A DNA stretch of 28,163 bases, from contig UQHO01000027.1 of assembly GCA_900540995.1 (NCBI GenBank), positions 1-28,163 on the forward strand, read 5' to 3'. Below are positions 1 to 7,213 of the stretch, piece after piece. Each line of letters opens with the position of its first letter. Positions within the stretch are counted from its first letter, which is position 1. The stretch is from an uncultured Collinsella sp. (lineage in GTDB: Bacteria > Actinomycetota > Coriobacteriia > Coriobacteriales > Coriobacteriaceae). The notes beneath the pieces were generated by a model. The model worked only from the letters and a program-made list of their open reading frames with translations. It did no database searches and was not told the DNA's origin. A program made the position numbers and the translations under genes.

Positions 1-90
1 TCCGTACATGTGCGGATGAATATGGGAGGTGTTCGGATGAAGTTGATATTCAAGGCCTACCAAAACAAACCAGTCCCTTTTTGACAGGTT

Positions 91-119
91 TTGACGATGT
101 CCGGATGAGCGGGTATTAT
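91..119 (+). promoter_or_regulatory. Promoter of the Y-family polymerase operon
   Basis: A -35 hexamer TTGACG (91-96) and a -10 hexamer TATTAT (114-119) are separated by exactly 17 bp, close to a sigma-A consensus promoter. The start of transcription would fall near 126, inside the first LexA-like box, about 38 nt before the start codon at 164. Seen in sequence; activity is inferred. Confidence 0.7.
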
Positions 120-150
120 CGAACAGGTATTCGATAAGAACATGTGTTTG
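118..150 (+). promoter_or_regulatory. Two tandem LexA (SOS) boxes
   Basis: Box 1, CGAACAGGTATTCG (120-133), sits in a perfect ATCGAA-N6-TTCGAT inverted repeat (118-135). Box 2, AGAACATGTGTTTG (137-150), follows 17 bp later. Each matches 12 of 14 positions of the Gram-positive LexA consensus CGAACRNRYGTTYC. They overlap the expected transcription start, just downstream of the -10 element, where a repressor would block transcription. An SOS-controlled error-prone polymerase makes biological sense here. Confidence 0.65.
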
Positions 151-163
151 ATGGGAGGCTCGG

Positions 164-1669
164 ATGGCGCACGAGCAGCACACCTATATCTGCATCGACC
201 TCAAGACGTTTTATGCCAGCGTCGAGTGCGTCGACCGTGGGCTCGATCCGCTCACCACCAACCTGGTCGTTGCCGACGAATCGCGCGGACGCACGACCAT
301 CTGCCTTGCCATCACGCAGGCCATGAAGGACCTCGGGATACACAATCGCTGCCGTCTGTTCGAAATTCCCGATGGCATCGACTACATCACGGCCGTACCA
401 CGCATGCAGCATTACATGGAGGTATCGGCGAAAATCTACGGTATCTATCTGGAATACGTCAGCCCCCAGGACGTGCACGTCTACTCCATCGATGAGTGCT
501 TTATCGACGTGACGCCCTATCTGGACCTCTATCACACCGATGCTGAAGGGTTCGCCTGCACGCTGCGCGACGAGGTCCTCGCGCGCACCGGCATCACGGC
601 GACGGTCGGCATCGGCCCCAACCTATTCCAGGCCAAGGTAGCGCTCGACATTACCGCCAAGCACGTACCCAGCCGCATCGGCATACTCGACGACGAGACC
701 TTTCGCAAGGAGATCTGGCCCCATCGTCCCATCACCGATATCTGGGGCATCGGTCCCGGCGTGGCAGCCCGCCTCGAGAAATACGGCGTCTACGATCTGA
801 TGGGCGTCGCGGCGCTCGACGAAAACCTGCTTTACGACGAGCTCGGCGTCAATGCCGAATATCTCATCGACCATGCCTTCGGGCGCGAGCCGACAACCAT
901 CGCCGATATCCAAGCCTATCGCCCGCAAGCAACTTCGACCACCACAGGACAGGTGCTCTCGAAGGGTTATGCCTACGAACAGGCCTATACCGTCTTGCGC
1001 GAGATGGTCGACAACGCCGTTTTAGACTTGGTCGATAAGCACGTGGTCTGTGACAGCATCTCGCTCTTTGTGGGCTACGCGAGCGAACGCGCCGACATAC
1101 GCCGCCTCGACGCCAGCGGTACAGCGCAGTATGTGGACGGATGCGGGCACCTGCGCTCGAGTACCTCAGGCATCGAGCCCGCAGCAACCGACGGTCCGAG
1201 GCTCGCGCCCCGTGCCCCCAAGCCCGTCCAACGCGATGACGAACGCCGACGTTTGGTGCGAGAGGCGCAGGCGATCGACGGCATCTTTGTAGGAGAGCAC
1301 GGCGGCAAGCCGCGCGGTGGCTATGCCGCGCTCTTTGCGCACTCCAACGCCTCGCGAAAGCTGCCCGAGCGCACGAATTCGTTTAAGAAGATCATGGGGT
1401 ATTTCGATGAGCTGTGGGCGCAAACAGTCGACCCCAAGCGACCGGTCAAGCGCATCAATCTGGGCTTTGGCAACCTCATGCCCGAGGAGTTCGCCACCAT
1501 CGATCTGTTTAGCGATGTCGAGGCCGATGAGCGCGAACGCGACTTGGCGCGCGCCGTGTTGGCCGTAAAAGGCAAATACGGCAAGAACGCCCTGGTCAAA
1601 GGATTGAGCTTTACCGCCGGCGCCACCGCACGCGAACGCAACGAACAAGTTGGAGGACACCGTGCCTAA
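164..1669 (+). CDS. Y-family DNA polymerase, UvrX/UmuC-like
   Basis: A 501-residue translesion polymerase of the UmuC/DinB superfamily, closest in layout to the Firmicutes UvrX/YqjW type. The catalytic carboxylates are visible: Asp12 in CIDLKTFYASVE, and Asp110-Glu111 in SIDECF. A helix-hairpin-helix with WGIGPG lies at about 194-199. The C-terminus ends in the GATARERN...GGHRA signature typical of this group. A polar stretch at about 325-395 interrupts the little-finger region and may be a linker or loop specific to coriobacteria. The ATG is preceded by GGGAGG. The gene overlaps the YolD-like gene by 8 nt, so the two are translated as a unit. It should insert nucleotides opposite lesions during the SOS response, consistent with the LexA-like boxes upstream. 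The family is certain; the exact subgroup is less so. Confidence 0.92.
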   Translation: MAHEQHTYICIDLKTFYASVECVDRGLDPLTTNLVVADESRGRTTICLAITQAMKDLGIHNRCRLFEIPDGIDYITAVPRMQHYMEVSAKIYGIYLEYVSPQDVHVYSIDECFIDVTPYLDLYHTDAEGFACTLRDEVLARTGITATVGIGPNLFQAKVALDITAKHVPSRIGILDDETFRKEIWPHRPITDIWGIGPGVAARLEKYGVYDLMGVAALDENLLYDELGVNAEYLIDHAFGREPTTIADIQAYRPQATSTTTGQVLSKGYAYEQAYTVLREMVDNAVLDLVDKHVVCDSISLFVGYASERADIRRLDASGTAQYVDGCGHLRSSTSGIEPAATDGPRLAPRAPKPVQRDDERRRLVREAQAIDGIFVGEHGGKPRGGYAALFAHSNASRKLPERTNSFKKIMGYFDELWAQTVDPKRPVKRINLGFGNLMPEEFATIDLFSDVEADERERDLARAVLAVKGKYGKNALVKGLSFTAGATARERNEQVGGHRA

Positions 1670-2087
1670 ACCCAAACAACAGCCCGTGCGCCCGCCGACC
1701 GCCTTCGAGCGCCTGGCGGACCCCGAGGGAAGACGTCGCTCCGCCGACCCAAAGCTCACCGCCAACGGCACCGTCCGCGCCGGCCGTGCCGCGCAGTTTA
1801 TGCCCTTTGCCGCCCTCACGGGATACTACGAGCTCGTGCGTAAACAAGAGATCACCGCCGAGCCAAAATGCGAACTCACAGAAGAAAAAGCCCTCGAGCT
1901 TTCGCAAAAGCTCGAGGGCCTCAAACGCGGCGACTTGGTGCGCGTCACCTATTACGATGCGTACGGCTATCGCACTCGCACGGGCATCCTTGATGAGGTG
2001 CTCCCTGCGTTCAAGCTACTCAAACTCAGGGATATCGCCATCGACTTCGACGACATCCAGGACATCGAGCTACGCGGACGAGCCTAG
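1662..2087 (+). CDS. YolD-like protein, partner of the Y-family polymerase
   Basis: A 141-residue protein resembling the YolD-like family, which is regularly encoded next to UvrX/YqjW-type polymerases. Visible features are an RAAQFMPFAAL segment near the N-terminus, matching the family's R..QF.PFAAL core, and a C-terminal beta-rich part (GDLVRVTYYDAYGYRTRTG...DIQDIEL). A TTG at 1650 is possible as a start, but GTG at 1662 lies 4 nt after GGAGGA (1652-1657) and is preferred. The reading frame overlaps the end of the polymerase gene. The biochemical role of YolD proteins is poorly known; UmuD-like modulation of the polymerase has been suggested from gene context only. Confidence 0.8.
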   Translation: MPKPKQQPVRPPTAFERLADPEGRRRSADPKLTANGTVRAGRAAQFMPFAALTGYYELVRKQEITAEPKCELTEEKALELSQKLEGLKRGDLVRVTYYDAYGYRTRTGILDEVLPAFKLLKLRDIAIDFDDIQDIELRGRA

Positions 2088-2113
2088 ACAAGGACGCGCA
2101 TCCAGAGCGACGC

Positions 2114-2497
2114 TTACAGCGTCATGACGTAGTAACCCGCGTCTTTCACGGCCGTCTCGAGGACATCACGATCAACCGGCTGCTTAGAGCGCACGCGTGC
2201 CGTGTGGTCCGCATACGTCACCGTTGCCCACACGCCATCCAGTGCATTGAGGGCATTGGCTACGTTCTGAGCGCAGCCGTCACAGCTCATGCCGCCGATG
2301 AGCAGCTCATCGCTATAGGGATAGTGCGATGCATCGGTATCCACCACAACAACCTTTTTGGCCTTCTTGCCGCTCGCACCATCGCTGCAACAACTCTTCC
2401 CGTGTGTCGAAGCGGCAATGCGACGCAGTCCAAAAAACATGCCGACGGCAATGACGGCCAGCACGATGAGATTCGCAGGGTTGAGCAAGTCACTCAT
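2114..2497 (-). CDS. Membrane-anchored heavy-metal (HMA) domain protein
   Basis: A 127-residue protein. Residues 8-24 form one membrane helix, followed by a basic-cysteine patch (RRIAAS...KSCC, Cys36-Cys37) that resembles the small FeoB-associated Cys-rich membrane proteins. After a lysine-rich linker, residues 65-127 form an HMA/CopZ fold with the metal motif GMSCDGC (Cys72, Cys75). This suggests a membrane-tethered metallochaperone for Cu(I) or a similar thiophilic ion. ATG at 2497 follows AAAGGGG; a TTG 15 nt upstream is less likely because it lies in the ribosome site. The gene converges with the YolD-like gene (26 nt apart). A CsoR-like palindrome lies 29 bp upstream. No CopA ATPase or CsoR gene is in the window. 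Confidence 0.85.
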   Translation of the reverse strand: MSDLLNPANLIVLAVIAVGMFFGLRRIAASTHGKSCCSDGASGKKAKKVVVVDTDASHYPYSDELLIGGMSCDGCAQNVANALNALDGVWATVTYADHTARVRSKQPVDRDVLETAVKDAGYYVMTL

Positions 2498-2525
2498 GCG
2501 TTCCCCTTTCAAGTAACACTATCTA

Positions 2526-2544
2526 GATACCCCCATGGGGTGTC
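2526..2544 (-). promoter_or_regulatory. CsoR-like copper operator
   Basis: GATACCCC-CAT-GGGGTGTC is an inverted repeat with 7 of 8 arm positions paired. It fits the TACCC/GGGTA-rich, G-tract operators bound by CsoR-family copper sensors. It lies just upstream of the HMA gene. A possible minus-strand promoter precedes it: -35 TTGACC at 2574-2579 and a TAAGAT at 2548-2553, with an overlong 20 bp spacer. The operator pattern is seen; the regulator is inferred. Confidence 0.5.
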
Positions 2545-2605
2545 ACCATCTTAACCCAAATTCATGTCCGTTCGGTCAATTAGTTTCCCTCTTCAAACTT
2601 TTTTG

Positions 2606-2633
2606 TTGACCATGGCTTACTTTCGTGTATAAG
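2606..2633 (+). promoter_or_regulatory. Promoter of the DUF3793-flavodoxin operon
   Basis: TTGACC (2606-2611), a 16 bp spacer and TATAAG (2628-2633) form a good promoter 40 bp before the GTG start. TAGGCTAAC (2640-2648), immediately downstream, equals one half of an IdeR/DtxR iron box, but the other half is not conserved, so iron control is only a possibility. Confidence 0.5.
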
Positions 2634-2672
2634 TTTTCCTAGGCTAACGACTGAGGACCCGAAAGGAGCATC

Positions 2673-3377
2673 GTGACTCGAACCATTGACATCCCAACAT
2701 ACCAAACGGCTGTCGTACGCAACTGCTCCCCTACGCTCGCAGGTATCAAGCCGGCTTCGCTCTTTACCTATCCCGGCGTTTACGCCAACCAAAACGGAAA
2801 ACCCGGCGCCGCCCATATCGAAGAGCGACGCTCTCGCCTGCTCGCCGTCATAGCCCAATGCAACCGCGAGCTCCAGCCACTCGGAATCCATATGAGCGTT
2901 TTGGTCTGGCGCCCCTGCGGAGCGCTCATCTATGTGTACCGCCCTGCGGACCTCATGCGATACCTCTCCGACCCCCGTGCCACGACGGCGCTAGCCGCCG
3001 AAGGTTACGATGTCCACAACCTGCCCGCATCCCTGGTGCATCTCGCCGCGCGCATCACGCTGGCAAGCAGCAATGCCGCAGAAAGCGCCTATGACGGCAG
3101 CGTCTGCGCACTCGCGCGAAATAGGCACTGCGATACGGGGTGCATATGCGAGTTCCCCCACGAAATTGGCTATTTTTTGGGCTATCCCTACGAAGATGTC
3201 CATCAGTTTATCGTCCAGCACGGCGAAAACTATAAGGTCTTTGGCGCATGGAAGGTATACACAAACGTTGAGCAGGCGCTCACGACCTTCGATTCCTATC
3301 GCGCATGCACGCAATACCTTACCTACATCTATCAACAGGGCTGCACCCTGGGACAACTTGTCCAGGCAACCCGATAG
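2673..3377 (+). CDS. DUF3793 family protein
   Basis: A 234-residue cytoplasmic protein of the DUF3793 family. Recognition rests on the C-terminal block CEFPHEIGYFLGYPYEDVHQFI followed by the WKVY...A...FDSY segment, which is the conserved core of the family. Several cysteines (CDTGCIC) precede the core. The GTG start follows GAAAGGAG at good spacing. The gene is 46 nt upstream of a flavodoxin gene on the same strand, a pairing that recurs in anaerobic Firmicutes and Actinobacteria and suggests a role in electron transfer or iron/haem metabolism. The function is not established. Confidence 0.82.
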   Translation: MTRTIDIPTYQTAVVRNCSPTLAGIKPASLFTYPGVYANQNGKPGAAHIEERRSRLLAVIAQCNRELQPLGIHMSVLVWRPCGALIYVYRPADLMRYLSDPRATTALAAEGYDVHNLPASLVHLAARITLASSNAAESAYDGSVCALARNRHCDTGCICEFPHEIGYFLGYPYEDVHQFIVQHGENYKVFGAWKVYTNVEQALTTFDSYRACTQYLTYIYQQGCTLGQLVQATR

Positions 3378-3423
3378 AGCATACAAGACGCGGCCGCACG
3401 CCGCACAACCGAAAGGAAAACAT

Positions 3424-3843
3424 ATGAGCAAGATCGCCGTCGTCTACTGGAGCGGTACAGGCAACACCGAGGCCATGGCAAACTTCGTTGCCGAGGGTGC
3501 AACCGGTGCCGGCGCCGAGGCAGAGGTCATCTCCTGCGCCGACTTCTCCGCAGACAAGGCCGCCGGCTATGACGCCATTGCCTTCGGCTGCCCCGCCATG
3601 GGTTCCGAGGAGCTTGAGTATGACGAGTTCCAGCCTATGTGGGACGAGGTCAAGGAGACCCTCGGCGACAAGAAGGTCGTCCTCTTTGGCTCTTATTCGT
3701 GGGCCGAGGGCGAGTGGATGGACAACTGGAAGGCCGATGCCGACGAGGCAGGCGTCAACGTCGTCGATTCCGTCATTTGCTACGATGCGCCCGATGATGA
3801 GGGCGAGACCGCTTGCAAGGCCCTCGGAGCCGAGCTCGCGTAA
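3424..3843 (+). CDS. Short-chain flavodoxin
   Basis: A 139-residue flavodoxin, an FMN-binding electron carrier in the cytoplasm. The N-terminal phosphate-binding loop reads WSGTGNTEAMA at residues 8-18. The FMN-facing loops are AFGCPAMGSEELE and FGSYSWAEGEWMDNW, the latter carrying the usual Ser-Tyr-Trp cluster. Length and acidity fit short-chain flavodoxins of anaerobes. The ATG is preceded by GAAAGGA. It is probably co-transcribed with the DUF3793 gene and ends at a very strong terminator. Partners could be pyruvate:ferredoxin oxidoreductase or the NrdG activase, but neither is shown by the sequence. Confidence 0.93.
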   Translation: MSKIAVVYWSGTGNTEAMANFVAEGATGAGAEAEVISCADFSADKAAGYDAIAFGCPAMGSEELEYDEFQPMWDEVKETLGDKKVVLFGSYSWAEGEWMDNWKADADEAGVNVVDSVICYDAPDDEGETACKALGAELA

Positions 3844-3895
3844 CGAACCCAGGGCCTCCAAAAGAGCCTGCATCAAAGCGCATCCTCATCCCTAC

Positions 3896-3937
3896 AAAAG
3901 AGCGGGGGCTGGATTCAAGTCCAGCCCCCGCTCTTTT
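3896..3937. terminator. Strong bidirectional terminator
   Basis: An 18 bp perfect stem, AAAAGAGCGGGGGCTGGA paired with its complement, surrounds a 6-nt loop (TTCAAG). The stem ends in A4/T4 tracts, so it works for both the flavodoxin operon (+) and the converging ABC transporter operon (-). Confidence 0.92.
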
Positions 3938-3960
3938 ATAACGGCAGTTACATCAACCGG

Positions 3961-4713
3961 CTACGAGATATTGCCCAAGAACGCCTTGGTGCGCTCGCTC
4001 TTGGGGTGGTCGAAGACCTCGCTCGGCGTACCCTCTTCCACAATGACGCCGCCGTCCATAAAGACGACGCGGTCGGCGACGTCGCGGGCAAAGCCCATCT
4101 CGTGCGTCACGACAATCATGGTCATGCCATCGCGTGCCAGGTCGCGCATGACACCCAGAACGTCGCGAACCAGCTCGGGATCGAGCGCCGACGTGGCCTC
4201 GTCAAAGAGCATAACGTGAGGGTTCATCGACAGGGCGCGGGCGATGGCAACGCGCTGCTGCTGGCCGCCCGAGAGCTGGCTCGGCATAAAGTCGATACGC
4301 TCGGCAAGACCGACCTTGGTTAGCTCCTCGACGGCGATCTTCTCGGCCTCTTCCTTGCTGCGCTTGAGCACCTTTTGCTGCGCAAGCATGACGTTCTTTT
4401 TGACCGACAGGTGCGGGAACAGGTTGAACTGCTGAAACACCATGCCCAAGTGCGTACGCACCTTATTGAGGTCAACGCCCTTGGCGCACACATCCACGCC
4501 CTCGACGACAATCGAACCACTCGTAGGATGCTCCAGACGATTGATGCAGCGAAGCATCGTCGACTTGCCCGAGCCCGAAGGACCCAGAACTACGACGACC
4601 TCGCCCTTATGCACATCCAGATCGATATCGCGCAGGACCACGTTATCGCCAAAGGCCTTCTGGAGGTTCTTAATGCTGACGACGACCTCGTTCGAGTTAT
4701 TGGTTTCGCTCAT
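3961..4713 (-). CDS. Polar amino-acid ABC transporter ATP-binding protein
   Basis: A 250-residue ATPase of the GlnQ/HisP class that energises amino-acid uptake. Walker A GPSGSGKST is at 44-52, the Q-loop at VFQQFNLFPH, the ABC signature LSGGQ at 147-151, Walker B VMLFDE at 167-172 and the H-loop His at 204. The length is normal for the family. The ribosome site AAGGAGG overlaps the stop codon of the upstream permease gene (12 nt between the two reading frames), so the genes form one operon: binding protein, permease, ATPase. The substrate cannot be told from the ATPase. Confidence 0.95.
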   Translation of the reverse strand: MSETNNSNEVVVSIKNLQKAFGDNVVLRDIDLDVHKGEVVVVLGPSGSGKSTMLRCINRLEHPTSGSIVVEGVDVCAKGVDLNKVRTHLGMVFQQFNLFPHLSVKKNVMLAQQKVLKRSKEEAEKIAVEELTKVGLAERIDFMPSQLSGGQQQRVAIARALSMNPHVMLFDEATSALDPELVRDVLGVMRDLARDGMTMIVVTHEMGFARDVADRVVFMDGGVIVEEGTPSEVFDHPKSERTKAFLGNIS

Positions 4714-4725
4714 GATAGGACCTCC

Positions 4726-6087
4726 TTACAGACCGGCGATGTGATCGGCAGGCGTCGCGACAACCTGTCCGGCGCTCTTAGCGGGACGCTTCTTCTTGGT
4801 CTCGGTCGTACCCAAAAGCCTCGCCTCAAGACCGCTCACCAAGCGAGCGAGCGGCAGGGTGATGACCAGATAGAACAGGGCGGCAACTACGTACGGCGTA
4901 ATGGAGCCCGTCGTGGCCACGATGGTACGGGCGTTCATGACGATCTCGACCACACCCACGGCGGCAAGCAGCGACGTATCCTTGTAAAGCAAGATAAACT
5001 CGCTGGTCAGCGTAGGCAAAACATTGCGGAATGTCTGCGGAATCATAACGTAGAGCAGCGTCTGGAAGGCATTCATGCCTAGAGAGCGAGCAGCCTCGTT
5101 TTGACCCTTGGGGATCGATTGAATACCGGCACGGAAGATCTCGCACAGGTACGCAGACGAGTTCATGGCCATGACGATAACGCCCAAGACATAGTCGTCC
5201 ACCTTGACGCCGGCCAACGGCAGACCGAAGAACGCGATATAGATCTGCAGGAACGCCGGCGTACCGCGAATGATATTCACGTAGATGCCGGCGAGGCAAC
5301 GCAGGATGCGCGACTTGGAGATGCGCATGAGCGACAGGGCAAAACCGAAGGGAATTGCCAGCGGAAACGCCACAAGCACGATCGAAAGCGACATAAGGAA
5401 GCCCTTAAAGACGATCGGCAGGCTTTGGACCAAAATGACCGGGTTCAAGAACAGGCGCAGGAACATATTGGAGTTCCACGCCTCGACCCACGGCTGCTCC
5501 TTAAGGTCGACCAGGAAGTTATCGAAGGCCGTCACGCCCTTGATCTCCACCGACGGAATCTTGGAGATCTTCTTGGTCGAACCGTCGGCGAGCGTATAGG
5601 TGCCGCTAAAGGCCTCATCGCCGCCCTCGACGGGAAACGTCACACCGTAAACCTCGACGCGGAAATAGCCGCCGGCAGGCGCCATCTCGCCAAAGTCAAT
5701 CTTGAGCGTCTGGCCGTCAGCCTTGCACGTGGGCTTCATGGGCGTACGATCCATGAGGTCCTCGCCCGAGAGCATCGTCAATCGCGTGTCATCGGTACCA
5801 AACGTCGTGCCGTCGACAAACGTCAGCGAAAGACCGCTCAGCTCCTCGTCGGCATCGGCCTGAACTTCCCAAGTGATGCGCGTCTCGGTGCCGCCGACCA
5901 CATCGCTACCCGAACCGGTATTGGGTCGGGCGGTAATCTTTGCGGTCTCAAGCGCCTGGGCGGTCGTGGGCACGCAGGCCCCCGCGCATACCAGGGCGAG
6001 CGCCACAGCCAGGGCACAGGCCAGCTTTTGGAGCATCGAGGGCAGTGGAAAACGCTGCTCCGCGGCCCCTTTGTTCAGTCGAGACAA
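4726..6087 (-). CDS. Amino-acid ABC transporter permease with N-terminal exported domain
   Basis: A 453-residue membrane protein. The C-terminal half (about 218-435) is a HisM/GlnP-type permease with the EAA-loop motif at about 311-338 (EIFRAGIQSIPKGQNEAARSLGM). The N-terminal half is unusual: a signal-like hydrophobic segment at 19-38, then about 165 residues of beta-rich sequence (46-205) predicted to lie outside the membrane. Its role is unknown; it may help bind substrate or the cell wall. The start is taken as TTG at 6087 because AGGAG lies 5 nt upstream; an ATG at residue 18 has no ribosome site. The open frame continues further upstream without support. It is the second gene of the operon, 118 nt after the binding protein gene. 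Confidence 0.9.
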   Translation of the reverse strand: MSRLNKGAAEQRFPLPSMLQKLACALAVALALVCAGACVPTTAQALETAKITARPNTGSGSDVVGGTETRITWEVQADADEELSGLSLTFVDGTTFGTDDTRLTMLSGEDLMDRTPMKPTCKADGQTLKIDFGEMAPAGGYFRVEVYGVTFPVEGGDEAFSGTYTLADGSTKKISKIPSVEIKGVTAFDNFLVDLKEQPWVEAWNSNMFLRLFLNPVILVQSLPIVFKGFLMSLSIVLVAFPLAIPFGFALSLMRISKSRILRCLAGIYVNIIRGTPAFLQIYIAFFGLPLAGVKVDDYVLGVIVMAMNSSAYLCEIFRAGIQSIPKGQNEAARSLGMNAFQTLLYVMIPQTFRNVLPTLTSEFILLYKDTSLLAAVGVVEIVMNARTIVATTGSITPYVVAALFYLVITLPLARLVSGLEARLLGTTETKKKRPAKSAGQVVATPADHIAGL

Positions 6088-6155
6088 GGTGGCTCCTATC
6101 GTAGAAGTTGCCGGCAAAACGAGACGGAAACGCTCTCCGTCAAGAGAAGCGCAAA

Positions 6156-6183
6156 GGCCCTTTCCGCCAAAACGGAAAGGGCC
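6156..6183 (-). terminator. Intercistronic hairpin between binding protein and permease
   Basis: An 11 bp perfect stem (GGCCCTTTCCG) with a 6-nt loop is followed on the minus strand by only three T residues. An 8 bp stem, ATCAAGTA/TACTTGAT (6192-6214), lies just before it around the stop codon. Such hairpins usually act as partial terminators or stabilise the upstream message, giving more binding protein than permease. Confidence 0.6.
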
Positions 6184-6205
6184 CGCGCGCAATCAAGTAG
6201 TTATT

Positions 6206-7066
6206 TTACTTGATATTGTACTTAGCCATGAGGGCGTCGACGGTACCGTCGTCGGTCAGGTCCTTGATAGCCTGGTTGATGTCGTCCTTGAGCTTGGTGT
6301 TGCCCTGGTTGATGGCGATGGCGTACTCCTCGCCGGTGCTGATCTGCTTGATGGTCTGGCAGGTGTTGAACTGCTCGGCGGTCAGCTGGCTGGCAACGGA
6401 GCGGTTGGTGACTACGGCGTCGCCCTTATCGGACTGCAGGGCGCTGAAGCACTCGGTGGCGTCCTTGTAGGGGACGATCTTGGCCTTGGGGAAGTTCTCC
6501 TGGGCAAAGGCCTCGGCGGTCGAGCCAGACTGGACGATGATGGTAGCGTCGGCGTTGTTGAGCTTCTCGCTGTAGTTGTCGGCCGTGATGTCGGTGTTAT
6601 CGACCTTGGTCACGATAGCCTGATCGTCCATGTAGTAGGAATCAGAGAAAGTGACTTCCTTCTCACGCTCGGGCGTGTCGGTGATAGCCGCGATGGAAAC
6701 GTCATACTTGGCGCCCGAAGCGACGCCCGGAACCAGCGTGTCAAAGTCATTGTTGACGTACTCGACATCCAGACCCAGCTTGTCACCGATAGCCTTGATG
6801 AGCTCAAGGTCAAAGCCCTGGTAGTCGCCGTTGTCATCCTTGTACTCAAACGGCGCGTACTCGGCAGAGGTGCCGACGGTCAGCGTGCCGTCCTTGACGA
6901 GCGCGTACTCCTTGGAGCCGTCGACCTTCTCGACCTTAGCGTCGTCAGAGCTGCTGGAACCGGCATCAGAACCAGAGGTGGCGTTGGACGAACCGCAGCC
7001 CGTCAGAGCAAGGGCGAGTGCCATAGCACCCGTGGCGGCAAATGCGCCAAGCTTCTTCAGCTTCAT
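6206..7066 (-). CDS. Amino-acid ABC transporter substrate-binding lipoprotein
   Basis: A 286-residue family 3 solute-binding protein. The signal peptide ends in a lipobox LALTGC with the lipidated Cys24, followed by a Ser/Ala/Asp-rich linker, so the protein is anchored outside the membrane. The mature part shows the family pattern YAPFEYKDDNGDYQGFDLELIKAIGD, then the hinge and the conserved VALR-type C-terminal lobe ending DGTVDALMAKYNIK. It should capture a polar amino acid and deliver it to the permease and ATPase encoded downstream. ATG at 7066 follows GGAAGGAG; an upstream ATG in the same frame lacks a ribosome site. Specificity is not visible. Confidence 0.93.
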   Translation of the reverse strand: MKLKKLGAFAATGAMALALALTGCGSSNATSGSDAGSSSSDDAKVEKVDGSKEYALVKDGTLTVGTSAEYAPFEYKDDNGDYQGFDLELIKAIGDKLGLDVEYVNNDFDTLVPGVASGAKYDVSIAAITDTPEREKEVTFSDSYYMDDQAIVTKVDNTDITADNYSEKLNNADATIIVQSGSTAEAFAQENFPKAKIVPYKDATECFSALQSDKGDAVVTNRSVASQLTAEQFNTCQTIKQISTGEEYAIAINQGNTKLKDDINQAIKDLTDDGTVDALMAKYNIK

Positions 7067-7123
7067 AATCAGTCTCCTTCCGGTGACCTCGTTTGATTCA
7101 GAGGTCTGCAAAAACTGTTGGCT

Positions 7124-7152
7124 ATTATGCACCCGGAATTACGAATCTGCAA
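7124..7152 (-). promoter_or_regulatory. Promoter of the amino-acid ABC transporter operon
   Basis: On the minus strand, TTGCAG (7147-7152) and CATAAT (7124-7129) are separated by 17 bp. The predicted leader of about 50 nt leads to the binding-protein start at 7066. Confidence 0.5.
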
Positions 7153-7213
7153 TGAGAAAACTGATTGAAACAAACCCATAACGTGAATGGAATACTCTAC
7201 TTTGTGACAGTCA

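Noticed and set aside
37..84. 15-codon ORF with GGGAGG before the polymerase gene
   Set aside because: It has a good ribosome site but lies upstream of the clear promoter at 91-119. It may be the leader of something outside the window; there is not enough to call a gene.
13..107. Three copies of CGGATGA near the left edge
   Set aside because: A short 7-mer at irregular spacing, not a convincing repeat array.
2109..2123. GACGCT-TAC-AGCGTC hairpin between the YolD-like and HMA genes
   Set aside because: Only 6 bp, overlapping the HMA stop codon and without a T-tract; too weak to call a terminator.
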